Positions 7,822 through 16,100 of a DNA stretch of 64,000 nucleotides are shown here, piece by piece. The position numbers and the translations under genes were made by a program. Numbering within the stretch: position 1 is the stretch's first letter; every line of letters begins with the position of its first letter. The stretch spans positions 62,001-126,000 of the forward strand of contig PHBY01000010.1 of NCBI GenBank assembly GCA_002840735.1. The letters are read 5' to 3'. Under the pieces are notes generated by a model. That model was not told the origin of the DNA. It searched no databases and was given only the letters and a program-made list of their open reading frames with translations. Source of the DNA: Chloroflexi bacterium HGW-Chloroflexi-2. Its GTDB lineage: Bacteria > Chloroflexota > Anaerolineae > Anaerolineales > Anaerolineaceae.

Positions 7822-9171
7822 TCAAAGACCTATGATCCATTTGGCAATGGTAAAGTAAATTAACAAACCGGTCGCATCCACGATGGTGCTCATCACCGGC
7901 CCAGAGACAACTGTAGGATCAATCTTGAGTTTTGCAGCCAACAGCGGTAAAACGGCTCCTGAGGAATTCGCCCAGATGACAATTACCAGGATGGAAATAG
8001 CAACCGTAATCGCTACACTTACTGGGGTACCCCAGGTAATGGCACGCACATAAGCAAAGATAGCCATACCCACACCAAGCATCAAACCGACACGTAACTC
8101 ATGCCAGAGTGAGTGTAACGCATCCCGAATTTCTATATCACCAATCGCCAGCGCACGAATGATAGTGCTGGTGGTTTGTGCACCAGCATTTCCCCCGGTC
8201 CCAATCAGCAGTGGGATGAAATAAGCCAGTGAGACCACAGCAGCCAGTTCATTCTCAAACATGCGCATAACCGTCCCAGTCAGGCTGCCGGTGATAAAAA
8301 GTAGCATCAACCAACCGATGCGTTTTTTGGCAATCTGTACCGGACCAATTGAAAGGTATGGTTCATCCAAAGGTAAAGCACCACCCAATCGCTGGAAGTC
8401 TTCGGTGGCCTCATCTTCGATTGCGTCAATCACATCGTCGATGGTGATCACACCGATGAGCTTGCGTTCTTCTGTGATAACAGGTAGTGCCATCAGATCA
8501 TATTTGGTGATTACTTTGGCAACTTCTTCCTGGTCTGTTCCAGCCAGGACAGCGATAACCTCCGGATCCATAATCTCTTCCAGAAGGGTATCAGGGTCTG
8601 CCGTAATGAGATCACGTAAACTGACCACACCCGAAAGGACATCATTGCGGTCAACAATGAACAGGTAGTAGATTTCCTCACGGTCAGGTTTAATGGTACG
8701 CAAAATATGGATGGCGTCCGCCGCGCGCATTTTCCGGCGCAGAACGACGAAGTCCGAGGTCATCAAACCACCCGCACTATCATCCTTGTGAAGCATCAGG
8801 GGGCGAATCTCATCCGAATTATCCAACCCGGCCAGAATGATCTCTGCCTGGGCATCGGAAATATCACCCAATAAGTCTGCCGCTTCGTCGGGTTCCATTT
8901 CGTCAACAATGCGGATGGCACTGGCTGAATCGAGAGCGCTGACCAATTCAGCTGCGTCTCTATCATCCATCTCTTCCAGAATGTCTGCAGAAACGGAAGG
9001 ATTCAGGTATGGCAAAAGCGTGATCCTGTCTTCATCTTCCAATTCGTAGAAGATATCAGCCTGATCAGGCGTGCGTAATGCCTCCAGCACAGACATGGCT
9101 GCATTGATATCATTTTTTTCCAGCGCAGATTCGATCTGCGCCAGAATTGTATCGGTATTTATTTTCAGCAT
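7822..9171 (-). CDS. mgtE: Magnesium transporter MgtE
   Basis: A 449-residue Mg2+ channel/transporter of full family length. The acidic helical N-domain (about 1-130; many ALxxLDxxDAAEL-type turns), two CBS domains (about 131-255; GVVSLRDLITADPDTLLEEI in the first, KLIGVITIDDVIDAIEDEAT in the second) and five membrane helices (about 275-447) are all present. The pore region contains LIGTGGNAGAQTTSTIIRAL and the conserved ending KLKIDPTVVSGPVMSTIVDA. In the family the cytosolic domains sense Mg2+ and close the pore. GGAGG lies eight bases before the ATG. The 5' leader carries a short reading frame and alternative stems (see 9179-9317). Confidence 0.97.
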   Translation of the reverse strand: MLKINTDTILAQIESALEKNDINAAMSVLEALRTPDQADIFYELEDEDRITLLPYLNPSVSADILEEMDDRDAAELVSALDSASAIRIVDEMEPDEAADLLGDISDAQAEIILAGLDNSDEIRPLMLHKDDSAGGLMTSDFVVLRRKMRAADAIHILRTIKPDREEIYYLFIVDRNDVLSGVVSLRDLITADPDTLLEEIMDPEVIAVLAGTDQEEVAKVITKYDLMALPVITEERKLIGVITIDDVIDAIEDEATEDFQRLGGALPLDEPYLSIGPVQIAKKRIGWLMLLFITGSLTGTVMRMFENELAAVVSLAYFIPLLIGTGGNAGAQTTSTIIRALAIGDIEIRDALHSLWHELRVGLMLGVGMAIFAYVRAITWGTPVSVAITVAISILVIVIWANSSGAVLPLLAAKLKIDPTVVSGPVMSTIVDATGLLIYFTIAKWIIGL

Positions 9172-9178
9172 CGATACA

Positions 9179-9235
9179 CCTCCTGGATGATTTACCCTGG
9201 AGGCGGTTCAGCTACTTAAGAACGAAAGACCAGGG
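9179..9235 (-). promoter_or_regulatory. Alternative stem elements in the mgtE leader
   Basis: On the minus strand CCCTGG (9235-9230) can pair with CCAGGG (9200-9195). Its CCTGG can also pair with the CCAGG that overlaps the mgtE Shine-Dalgarno CCAGGAGG (9186-9179). The two pairings exclude each other, and CCCTGG lies inside the leader reading frame (codons GCC CTG GTC). This is the geometry of a translation-coupled switch; the regulatory reading is inference. I could not match the leader to the M-box consensus. Confidence 0.4.
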
Positions 9236-9308
9236 CATCACCTGAATGAATTAAAGTTCGGTTATACGAATGAGGTTCCCGCTCAGCGGGAGGTTGTTGC
9301 TCGTCCAT
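9216..9308 (-). CDS. Candidate leader peptide upstream of mgtE
   Basis: A 30-codon frame beginning MDEQQPPAEREPHSYNR and ending ALVFRS-TAA, 44 bases before the mgtE start. An ATG three codons further upstream (9317) would give 33 residues beginning MEIMDEQ. GGAG precedes the inner ATG but at only three bases. The N-terminus is rich in Asp/Glu and Pro, the composition known from MgtL-type leaders in which low Mg2+ makes translating ribosomes fall apart. The segment also contains a GC-rich hairpin (9278-9292, TCCCGC-TCA-GCGGGA on the plus strand). Coding status rests on position, composition and leader structure, not on homology. Confidence 0.45.
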   Translation of the reverse strand: MDEQQPPAEREPHSYNRTLIHSGDALVFRS

Positions 9309-9405
9309 GATCTCCATTCACAAATTTGTTAAATTTATTTATAACAACGTAATTATATGCCAGAACATTGTCCTTGTAAACAAAATTTCTGACAAATCCT
9401 TTTTG

Positions 9406-9432
9406 GCTCACCGCTCACAGCTGACGGTGAGC
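9406..9432. repeat. GTGAGC-type palindromic repeat, copy A
   Basis: A run of GCTCACCGCTCACAGCTGAC followed by GGTGAGC, made of inverted copies of the unit GTGAGCGGTGAGC. Related copies lie at 9926-9949 and 42225-42271. Copies A and B bracket the four-helix-bundle gene. Confidence 0.65.
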
Positions 9433-9445
9433 TCACGGCAAACAT

Positions 9446-9859
9446 TTAAGAAATTAATGATTTGTTGAGCGAATTTAATTTAATTGCGATTTCGTTTGCT
9501 TGGTCTTCCAGCTTATTGTAATCGTTAACAGAAATCCATGACCGAAATTTAAAGATTTCAAGAAGTGTCAAGGTTTCATAGAGGGAACCACGAGCGATCA
9601 TAAGAAAGTGACTGAATTCTTTTTTCGAGTAACGTCCTTTCCCTTCCGCAATGTTCATTGGGATGGATGTTGCAGCCGATTCCATTTGTTCGATGAGCCG
9701 AAAATGATGTTTGGTCGTATTAAGATTTTCTGTAATATCAATAATATCATTGGCAAACTTGATGCTCATTTGCCAAACAATCAAATCTTTGAAAGAAAAT
9801 TTGTTGTTTTGACTGATCTCAAATTTCTTATTTAAATTTGGATTATTCAATGCACTCAT
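9446..9859 (-). CDS. Four-helix-bundle protein (23S rRNA IVS-encoded type)
   Basis: A 137-residue protein of the family first seen in 23S rRNA intervening sequences. Typical segments are FKDLIVWQMSIKFANDIIDI (first helix), QMESAATSIPMNIAEGKGRY and FLMIARGSLYETLTLLEIFK. Members form pentameric four-helix bundles. Some act as accessory proteins of diversity-generating retroelements, but most have unknown roles, and no reverse transcriptase is present here. The start is ATG at 9859, eight bases after AAGGAAG; a TTG one codon earlier is less likely. The gene is AT-rich compared with its neighbours and is flanked on both sides by GTGAGC palindromes, which suggests mobility or late acquisition. Confidence 0.88.
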   Translation of the reverse strand: MSALNNPNLNKKFEISQNNKFSFKDLIVWQMSIKFANDIIDITENLNTTKHHFRLIEQMESAATSIPMNIAEGKGRYSKKEFSHFLMIARGSLYETLTLLEIFKFRSWISVNDYNKLEDQANEIAIKLNSLNKSLIS

Positions 9860-9925
9860 CAATGTTCTTCCTTTTCCAATTTAGATTATTTTTTTTGAGA
9901 GCTAGTTTCTGTAAAATAATTTTTT

Positions 9926-9949
9926 CAGCTGTCAGCGGTGAGCTATCAC
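9926..9949. repeat. GTGAGC-type palindromic repeat, copy B
   Basis: CAGCTGTCAGCGGTGAGCTA followed by TCAC, sharing the core GTCAGC(G/C)GTGAGC with the copies at 9406 and 42225. It overlaps the last base of the aminotransferase frame region and lies 67 bases upstream of the four-helix-bundle gene. Confidence 0.55.
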
Positions 9950-11113
9950 TTACAACCTATTCACAAACCGCTCGATCCGCGTAATCGCTCGTTCCAATTT
10001 CTCAAATGACGTAGCATATGAGCAGCGGCAGAATCCCTCACCACCTGCACCAAAAGCCGAACCCGGAACAATCGCAACCCGTTCTTCATTCAACAAGCGC
10101 TCTGCAAATTCTTCGTCATTCAGGCCGGTGACACCCACTTTTGGAAAAGCGTAGAATGCTCCTTTTGGCTCAAAGGTGGGCAAACCAATGCGATTAAACT
10201 CAGCCACTACATACTTCCTGCGGAGATCATATTCTTCCACCATCATTTGTACGGCTTCATCCACGTCCGCCAGCGCTTCGACTGCGGCGATCTGAGCGAT
10301 GGTGGGAGAAGACATGACCGTGTATTGATGAATGCGCACAAGACCACCGATGAGTGAAGCAGGTCCCAAGGCGTATCCGATGCGCCAACCGGTCATAGCA
10401 TAATCTTTCGAAAAGCCGCCTAACAGCAGGGTGCGTTCTTTCATTCCCGGCAGCGTCGGGAAGCAGACATGTTCGTGTCCACTATAGACCAGACGGTCGT
10501 AGATTTCATCCGAGATCACAATCAGATCATGTTTTTCTGCGATACGCGCTATCTCCAGCAAACGTTCTCGCGTTGCCACCGCACCGGTGGGATTATTCGG
10601 AAAACCCAGCAAAATAGCACGGGTGCGCGGTGTGATGGCTGCTTCGATGGCTGCTGGGTCCACATCAAAATTATCTTCCATCCGGCAGGGAATCTCCACC
10701 GGAATTCCATCTGCCAGGATCACCTGCGCCTGATAGGAGACAAAACAAGGCGTGGGGATGATGACTTCATCACCAGCGTTGACCAGAGCAGTGGCTGCCA
10801 GATAGAGCGCTTCTGATCCACCCACAGTGATAATTGCTTCACTTTTTGGATCATACTGTACTCCGTAAAGCATTTGCAGGTGCGCCGTAAGTTTCTCGCG
10901 CAGTTCAGGTATGCCTGCGTTGGACGTGTAATGAGTATGACCTTCCTGTAGCGCGCGGATCCCGGCTTGAATGACGCTGGGCGGGGAATCAAAATCCGGT
11001 TCTCCAATCCCTAATGAAATCACATTCTCCATGGTGGCAGCGATATCAAAGAATTTTCGAATCCCTGAAGGTTTCAGGCCAGCGACACGTTGCGAGAGAT
11101 AAGACGGTTTCAT
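9950..11113 (-). CDS. Class I/II PLP aminotransferase
   Basis: A 387-residue fold-type I aminotransferase of the aspartate/aromatic group (PatA/AspC-like), using pyridoxal phosphate. Visible are the substrate/cofactor phrase SLGIGEPDFDSPPSVIQAG, NPTGAVATRERL with the conserved NNPTG, SDEIYDRLVYSG with the PLP-binding Asp and Tyr, the Schiff-base Lys in LLLGGFSKDYAMTGWRIGY, and the C-terminal Arg region CRCSYATSFEKLERAI. Family members transaminate aspartate, aromatic amino acids or related substrates; the specificity here is not resolved. AAGGAG lies six bases before the ATG. The nucleotidyltransferase gene is 35 bases upstream on the same strand, so the two probably form an operon although their functions are not obviously linked. 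Confidence 0.95.
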   Translation of the reverse strand: MKPSYLSQRVAGLKPSGIRKFFDIAATMENVISLGIGEPDFDSPPSVIQAGIRALQEGHTHYTSNAGIPELREKLTAHLQMLYGVQYDPKSEAIITVGGSEALYLAATALVNAGDEVIIPTPCFVSYQAQVILADGIPVEIPCRMEDNFDVDPAAIEAAITPRTRAILLGFPNNPTGAVATRERLLEIARIAEKHDLIVISDEIYDRLVYSGHEHVCFPTLPGMKERTLLLGGFSKDYAMTGWRIGYALGPASLIGGLVRIHQYTVMSSPTIAQIAAVEALADVDEAVQMMVEEYDLRRKYVVAEFNRIGLPTFEPKGAFYAFPKVGVTGLNDEEFAERLLNEERVAIVPGSAFGAGGEGFCRCSYATSFEKLERAITRIERFVNRL

Positions 11114-11148
11114 GAAGTCTCCTTAATCTGTTTGATCTGTCGTTAAAA

Positions 11149-12159
11149 TTAGCTTTTGATAGATGAGTTATCGCCTACATTCAGGCGTGTGGTTTGACCA
11201 TGCACCTGCACCTGCCGACCGAGAATGGATTCCTCCAGGATGGACTGGCTGATTTCTACCTCACTCTCTAGAATACAGTTACGCAGGATGGCATTTTCGA
11301 TTTTACAATCCGCTCCAACAGAAACATACGGACCGATCACAGCTGTTTTGATCACAGCACTGGGATGTATATGCACTGGAGGAACGATGGTTAGGTGCTC
11401 ACTCTGGCAATCACCGCTATTGTCATTGCCATGATCCAGCAAGAAACGATTGGTATCCAGCAGCGCCGCCGGAATTCCCGCATCCAGCCAGACGTTTATA
11501 CGCTGGACGCGCATCTTAACACCGCTTTCCAGCATCAGGTTAACGGCATCTGCCAGGAAGTATTCATTTTTTAAGGTAATGTTACGCTGCATTTGCTCTT
11601 CAATTGCGTTAATCAGCTGGTTCCCATTGGAAAAATAATAGAAACCCACCATCGCGAGATTGTTCTCGATACTATCCGGTTTCTCCACCAGTTTCACCAC
11701 CGTGTCGTCATCATTGATCACTGCGACACCAAAGCGACGCGGATCAGGGACTGGCTTGACCCACACGCCTGATTGAAGGTTCTTGTCACGCAACACAGCC
11801 AGATCAGTCTGAATCAGCGTATCCGAAAAGGTCATCAACATGGGATGGTCTTTAAGGTGTTCGCGTGCCTGGTAAAGCGCATGCGATTGCCCAAGCATTT
11901 CAGACTGCAAAACAAAATGGTAGACTTTCTGTGGATGATATTTCTTCATATGGGCTTCAACCTGTTCCTGCTGGTTGGGTCCTACAATAAAGATAAATTC
12001 AGGATCAAAAGTTTCGGGCAATGTATCAAATTGTCCGAGCACATAATCGAAAAAGGTTTTACCAGCCACAGAGATCAACGGCTTGGGTTTACTCCAGGTA
12101 TGCGGGCGCATACGTGAACCCAGCCCCGCCATGGGGATAGCAATTTTTATTTTTGTCAA
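11149..12159 (-). CDS. Sugar-phosphate nucleotidyltransferase with beta-helix tail
   Basis: A 336-residue enzyme expected to make an NDP-sugar from NTP and a sugar 1-phosphate. The N-terminal Rossmann-like domain shows the signature AIPMAGLGSRMRPHTWSKPK (G-x-G-T/S-R-x-x-P-x-T...KP) and later WVKPVPDPRRFGVAVI and VEKPDS; the last 90 residues contain hexapeptide-type turns (IHPSAVIKTAVIGPYVSVGA). It resembles glucose-1-phosphate thymidylyltransferase and mannose-1-phosphate guanylyltransferase; the exact nucleotide and sugar cannot be settled. The start is TTG at 12159 with GGGAGG seven bases upstream; no ATG is available at a sensible place. The gene heads a likely two-gene unit with the aminotransferase downstream. 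Confidence 0.92.
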   Translation of the reverse strand: MTKIKIAIPMAGLGSRMRPHTWSKPKPLISVAGKTFFDYVLGQFDTLPETFDPEFIFIVGPNQQEQVEAHMKKYHPQKVYHFVLQSEMLGQSHALYQAREHLKDHPMLMTFSDTLIQTDLAVLRDKNLQSGVWVKPVPDPRRFGVAVINDDDTVVKLVEKPDSIENNLAMVGFYYFSNGNQLINAIEEQMQRNITLKNEYFLADAVNLMLESGVKMRVQRINVWLDAGIPAALLDTNRFLLDHGNDNSGDCQSEHLTIVPPVHIHPSAVIKTAVIGPYVSVGADCKIENAILRNCILESEVEISQSILEESILGRQVQVHGQTTRLNVGDNSSIKS

Positions 12160-12260
12160 AAGTTCCTCCCAACGTTTGGTATAGCCTTATTGTATCAAAG
12201 GAATGCGGGAATATACTATTGTAAGGTCTCCATGATTAGTGTTATTTTTGTTATGAAAAA

Positions 12261-12328
12261 CGTAGGGTGCGTCGGTGACGCACCAATGGTCTTTTGCATA
12301 CAAAGGTGCGTCACCGACGCACCCTACG
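12261..12328. repeat. GTAGGGTGCGTC palindrome pair (24-bp inverted repeat)
   Basis: Perfect 24-base arms 12261-12284 and 12305-12328 with a 20-base loop. Each arm is itself palindromic (GGTGCGTC-GGT-GACGCACC), so the element can form a cruciform. It sits between divergent genes, lacks a T-run and so is not a terminator. A decayed half copy lies at 34193-34215. Confidence 0.9.
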
Positions 12329-12386
12329 TTTGCTTCGACTGTAATTTTCCTGTATAGTAATGTAAAAACAAGAGGGCTTAGGGCTA

Positions 12387-13001
12387 ATGACCATTGAAAT
12401 GATGCTGAATGATCCGGTGAATAGTTATCTGATTTATATTCCTGGTAAAAACACTGATGTGATGATTGGGGTTCCGCATCATGCTCCGCTGGGTGTTCAG
12501 CATTTACCTTGTGAAAGCCATCCTACTTCCGATGAGAATACAGGAATCATTGGTTATCGTCTTTCTCAATTGTTGGATTGTCCCTGTTTGATTGCAAGCA
12601 ATTATTTCATTGACCCAAATAAATATAAAAGCAGTGATTATTTCAAGAAAATTGAAGAAGTATCTCCACAGTTCTTGATCGAAATCCACGGTCACGTCGG
12701 TCAATCTGCACATTTTGATATTGAAATCTCTTCTGGCTCACTGGATAAATCCGTTCTATCCGAGAAATTTGCTGACCAGTTATCCACTGAATTTTCCAGA
12801 CATTCATCGTTACGTAACTACACCATCAGTGGTGATTTTATTCAAATTCACTACAAAGCTACCAGATCCCTGACGATTAATACCAACCAATGGACAGCCT
12901 TTCATATCGAATTACCTTATTCGCTGCGGAAAGATGAGAACAAGTATCTTCTATTCTGCGAGTGTGTGAAAACAATCCTTGTTGAGATGTTGCGTGATTG
13001 A
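12387..13001 (+). CDS. Putative metal-dependent amidohydrolase-like protein (FGase/PGA-hydrolase type)
   Basis: A 204-residue soluble protein not confidently recognised. Its best clue is the spacing of polar motifs: VPHHAPLGVQHLPC (about residues 29-42), SDENTG (about 48-53) and FLIEIHGHVGQSAHFDIE (about 96-113). His-x-x-x, Asp-x-Asn and His-Gly-His motifs in that order are seen in N-formylglutamate amidohydrolase and related zinc peptidases, so a metal-dependent amide hydrolase is possible. Further conserved-looking parts are IHYKATRSLTIN and AFHIELPYSLR. AGGG precedes the ATG closely (three bases) and AGAGGG lies ten bases away; a second ATG follows at 12399. It stands between a palindromic repeat and the purine operon, with its own 165-base gap to purL. 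Confidence 0.45.
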   Translation: MTIEMMLNDPVNSYLIYIPGKNTDVMIGVPHHAPLGVQHLPCESHPTSDENTGIIGYRLSQLLDCPCLIASNYFIDPNKYKSSDYFKKIEEVSPQFLIEIHGHVGQSAHFDIEISSGSLDKSVLSEKFADQLSTEFSRHSSLRNYTISGDFIQIHYKATRSLTINTNQWTAFHIELPYSLRKDENKYLLFCECVKTILVEMLRD

Positions 13002-13166
13002 GAAAGAATTCATTTGTTATTACCGATTGGTTATTGTAGTTAGGTGAGATAAATGTCTGTACTCATTGTCATCCGCTAATTATGAACAATTTCATGACAC
13101 AAATTGACTAGACAATCGCTTTGTACGGGTATAAAATTCTTTTTTGTTTAAATTTCCGAGGTGCCT

Positions 13167-16100
13167 ATGTCGATCCCTTCTTCGCAGCATGTTTACCGTT
13201 TTGAAGTACAGCCATTCACAATAAATGACCCACGCGCTCAGGGTTTTCTGAGCGATGCCCGTGCATTGGGTCTTGATCAGATCCAATCCATCCATTGCTC
13301 GGATCTGTACTTCTTGCGTGGGCACCTCAATCAGGAACATTTGGCAGAAATAGCAGAACGAATTCTGCATGACCCGGTTACCCAGCAGGTACAATGGCAA
13401 GAATTCCACATATCACCGGAGGAAGCGCCAAATGCATCAACCAATGAAATGGTGGTCGAAGTCACGTACCGCCCTGGGGTAACCGATCCGGTCGCTGAAC
13501 AGCTACTGCGGGCAACCCGGATGGTTAACGATTATGAAGTGGATGCAGCTTCCAGTGGTCAGCGTTTTGTTGTTCGTGGTGAACGCCTGACGACAGATTT
13601 GATGCACCAGCTGGCAAAACGCCTGTTTGCCAATGCTGTTATTCAGTATTATGCCCTGGGAACAATAACGCCTAGCTTTCCACAGGAAACAATCGCTTCG
13701 GGTCGTGTGGAACGATTCCAGCTGGCTGAGATGTCAGTTGAACAATTATTGCGGCTTTCCCAGGAGCGCCGGGCTGCCTTAAATCTGGAAGAAATGCAAG
13801 CCATCCAGGCTTATTGCCAGCGTGAAGGACGCGATCTCAGCGATGTGGAGTTCGAGATGATCGCCCAGACCTGGAGCGAACATTGCGTCCATAAGACCTT
13901 TAAAGCGATGGTAGAGGTAAATAATCCCAATACGGAAGATGATCGTTTTCCTACACAATACGAGCATCTTTTCAACCAGACCATTCGCGCAGCCACACAC
14001 CAGCTCAACAAACCCTGGGTGCTGTCTGCCTTCCGCGACAATGCCGGGATTATCGAATTTGGCGAGCAACATGAGCTCTCTTTTAAGGTAGAAACCCACA
14101 ATCACCCCTCAGCCATTGAGCCGTTTGGGGGCGCCAACACCGGTATTGGTGGTGTGATTCGCGATGTAATCGGGGTCTCCGCCAAACCAATTGCTGCGAC
14201 TGATATCCTCTGTTTTGGCCCTCAGGATCAGTCCGCCGATACCCTCCCGGACGGTGTCCTGCATCCACGCCGGATCGCTTCCGGGGTGGTGAGCGGGATT
14301 CAGGATTATGGCAATAAAATGGGTATCCCTACTGTGAATGGTGCGATTTATTACGATCCGGGTTACACCGCCAATCCGCTGGTGTTCTGTGGTTGCATCG
14401 GGCTGGCACCGCGTGATGCTCATCCACGTGATGTCCAACCCGGTGACTATATCATCGTACTGGGTGGTAAAACCGGTCGGGATGGACTGCGCGGCGCTAC
14501 CTTTTCCTCGATGACGATGGATGCCCAGACCGGTGAGGTCTCGGGTGCTTCGGTACAGATTGGTGCCCCCATAGTCGAGAAAGGTCTGGTGGATGTGCTC
14601 ATGGAAGCGCGTGACCAGCAACTCTATCACGCCATCACCGATTGTGGTGCCGGAGGATTGTCCTCAGCGGTGGGAGAGATGGCCAGTGAATGCGGGGGTG
14701 AGGTGCAGCTGGCGGACGTGCCACTGAAGTACCCCGGATTGGAACCCTGGGAGATCTGGCTTTCAGAAGCTCAGGAGCGCATGGTGATCGCTGTCCCGCA
14801 GCAAAATCTGGATGCCCTGGAAGAACTATGCGAGAAATATGATGTCGAGATCACCAATATCGGGGAGTTCAATGGCAGTGGTCGCATGCGGGTTTATTAC
14901 CAGGATCAGGAAGTGCTGGATCTGGATAACCAGTTCCTGCATCATGGCTTACCACAACGCAAACTGCTGGCAACCATTCGCACCCCCCAACATCCACCCG
15001 GTTGGCTCAATCCGGATGCAAATTATCCCTCGAACAACCACGAAGAAAGCTTCTTACGCCTGCTAGCCCACCCCAACATCACCTCCAAAGAAAGTGTGAT
15101 CCGTGTATACGACCATGAAGTGCAGGGCGGAACGGTGGTCAAACCCTTGTGTGGGGTCCTGGATGATGGACCAGCGGATGGCTGTGTGATGAAACCATTG
15201 TCTGTCCCCGGAGATCAGGCTTTGGTACTCGCTGCCGGGATGAACCCCGAATATGGCAAGCAGGATCCATATCAGATGACCCTGCACGCCATCGATGAAG
15301 CCATCCGTAACGCACTCTGTTGTGGGGCTGACCCGGATCAGATCGCGATACTGGATAATTTCTGCTGGGGTGATCCGACGCGTCCGGAAACCATGGGTGA
15401 TCTGGTACAGGCAGCCCAGGCCTGTTATGACGGTGCCTTGCGCTATGGGACGCCTTTCATCAGCGGAAAGGATTCCTTTAATAATGAATATCTCGGCTCG
15501 GATGGGTTGCGACATGCCATCCCCCCAACGTTGTTAATCTCTGCCATGGGGGTGATTCCGGATTGGCACCTGGCTCTGACCAGCGATTTGAAACAGGCAG
15601 GCAATCTGCTTTATCTGGTTGGCTATTTTGCTCCGCGCTTTGGCGGCAGCCACCACAATTTAATCAAGGATATGCCGATGATTGAGGAGGGCATGCCTGT
15701 CTGCCATCCAGAAACACCTGCGGTTTATCAAAAAGTCTATCAGGCCAACCAGGCAGGCTGGATTCAGTCCGCCCATGATCTAAGTGAAGGCGGTCTGGGG
15801 GTTGCTGCAGCCGAGATGGCAATAGGCGGACGCCTGGGCTTGCGTCTGTGGCTGGATGAGTTCCATGCCTACAGAGAAGCCTTTGGCGAGACCGGTGGCT
15901 GCATCCTGCTGGAGGTTGCAAAACAGGATCAGGTAGCTTTTGAAACGCACTTTGGGAGCAAACCTATGCGACTGATTGGCAAGGTATTATCAGATCAATT
16001 CATAGAGATCATGAATGGTGAATATTGTTGGCTGAAGATGAGAATCGAAGATCTTGTGCAAGCCTGGAAAAACCAACAGATCCGGGAGGTACAGGCTTGA
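13167..16100 (+). CDS. purL: Phosphoribosylformylglycinamidine synthase, PurL subunit with N-terminal PurS-like region
   Basis: ATP-dependent step four of purine synthesis: FGAR plus glutamine-derived ammonia to FGAM. The protein has 977 residues, larger than the 740 of classic small PurL because about 170 residues at the N-terminus resemble two PurS-like domains (RFEVQPFTIN... and VVEVTYRPGVTDPVAEQLL). PurS is a separate protein in Bacillus. Catalytic landmarks include EMIAQTWSEHCVHKTFKAMV, KVETHNHPSAIEPFGGANTG, GGKTGRDGLRGATFSS and HDLSEGGLGVAAAEMA. Glutaminase is separate (purQ, next gene, four-base overlap). The start is ATG 13167, five bases after GAGG; GTG at 13161 overlaps that site. 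It is the first gene of the operon. Confidence 0.96.
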   Translation: MSIPSSQHVYRFEVQPFTINDPRAQGFLSDARALGLDQIQSIHCSDLYFLRGHLNQEHLAEIAERILHDPVTQQVQWQEFHISPEEAPNASTNEMVVEVTYRPGVTDPVAEQLLRATRMVNDYEVDAASSGQRFVVRGERLTTDLMHQLAKRLFANAVIQYYALGTITPSFPQETIASGRVERFQLAEMSVEQLLRLSQERRAALNLEEMQAIQAYCQREGRDLSDVEFEMIAQTWSEHCVHKTFKAMVEVNNPNTEDDRFPTQYEHLFNQTIRAATHQLNKPWVLSAFRDNAGIIEFGEQHELSFKVETHNHPSAIEPFGGANTGIGGVIRDVIGVSAKPIAATDILCFGPQDQSADTLPDGVLHPRRIASGVVSGIQDYGNKMGIPTVNGAIYYDPGYTANPLVFCGCIGLAPRDAHPRDVQPGDYIIVLGGKTGRDGLRGATFSSMTMDAQTGEVSGASVQIGAPIVEKGLVDVLMEARDQQLYHAITDCGAGGLSSAVGEMASECGGEVQLADVPLKYPGLEPWEIWLSEAQERMVIAVPQQNLDALEELCEKYDVEITNIGEFNGSGRMRVYYQDQEVLDLDNQFLHHGLPQRKLLATIRTPQHPPGWLNPDANYPSNNHEESFLRLLAHPNITSKESVIRVYDHEVQGGTVVKPLCGVLDDGPADGCVMKPLSVPGDQALVLAAGMNPEYGKQDPYQMTLHAIDEAIRNALCCGADPDQIAILDNFCWGDPTRPETMGDLVQAAQACYDGALRYGTPFISGKDSFNNEYLGSDGLRHAIPPTLLISAMGVIPDWHLALTSDLKQAGNLLYLVGYFAPRFGGSHHNLIKDMPMIEEGMPVCHPETPAVYQKVYQANQAGWIQSAHDLSEGGLGVAAAEMAIGGRLGLRLWLDEFHAYREAFGETGGCILLEVAKQDQVAFETHFGSKPMRLIGKVLSDQFIEIMNGEYCWLKMRIEDLVQAWKNQQIREVQA

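Noticed and set aside
9172-9445. M-box (ykoK) magnesium riboswitch upstream of mgtE
   Set aside because: I looked for the conserved AGGUGAGGCUCCU and GCUGCC segments and found none; the leader reading-frame idea fits better.
12261-12328. Bidirectional terminator
   Set aside because: No T-run on either side, and the flanking genes are divergent, so there is nothing to terminate; it is an interspersed palindrome.
13002-13166. Purine riboswitch or clear promoter ahead of purL
   Set aside because: No purine aptamer core seen. TTGACT and TATAAA are present but 20 bases apart, too far for a convincing promoter.
16025-16096. N-terminal extension of PurQ
   Set aside because: It overlaps purL out of frame; family similarity begins at TTG 16097.
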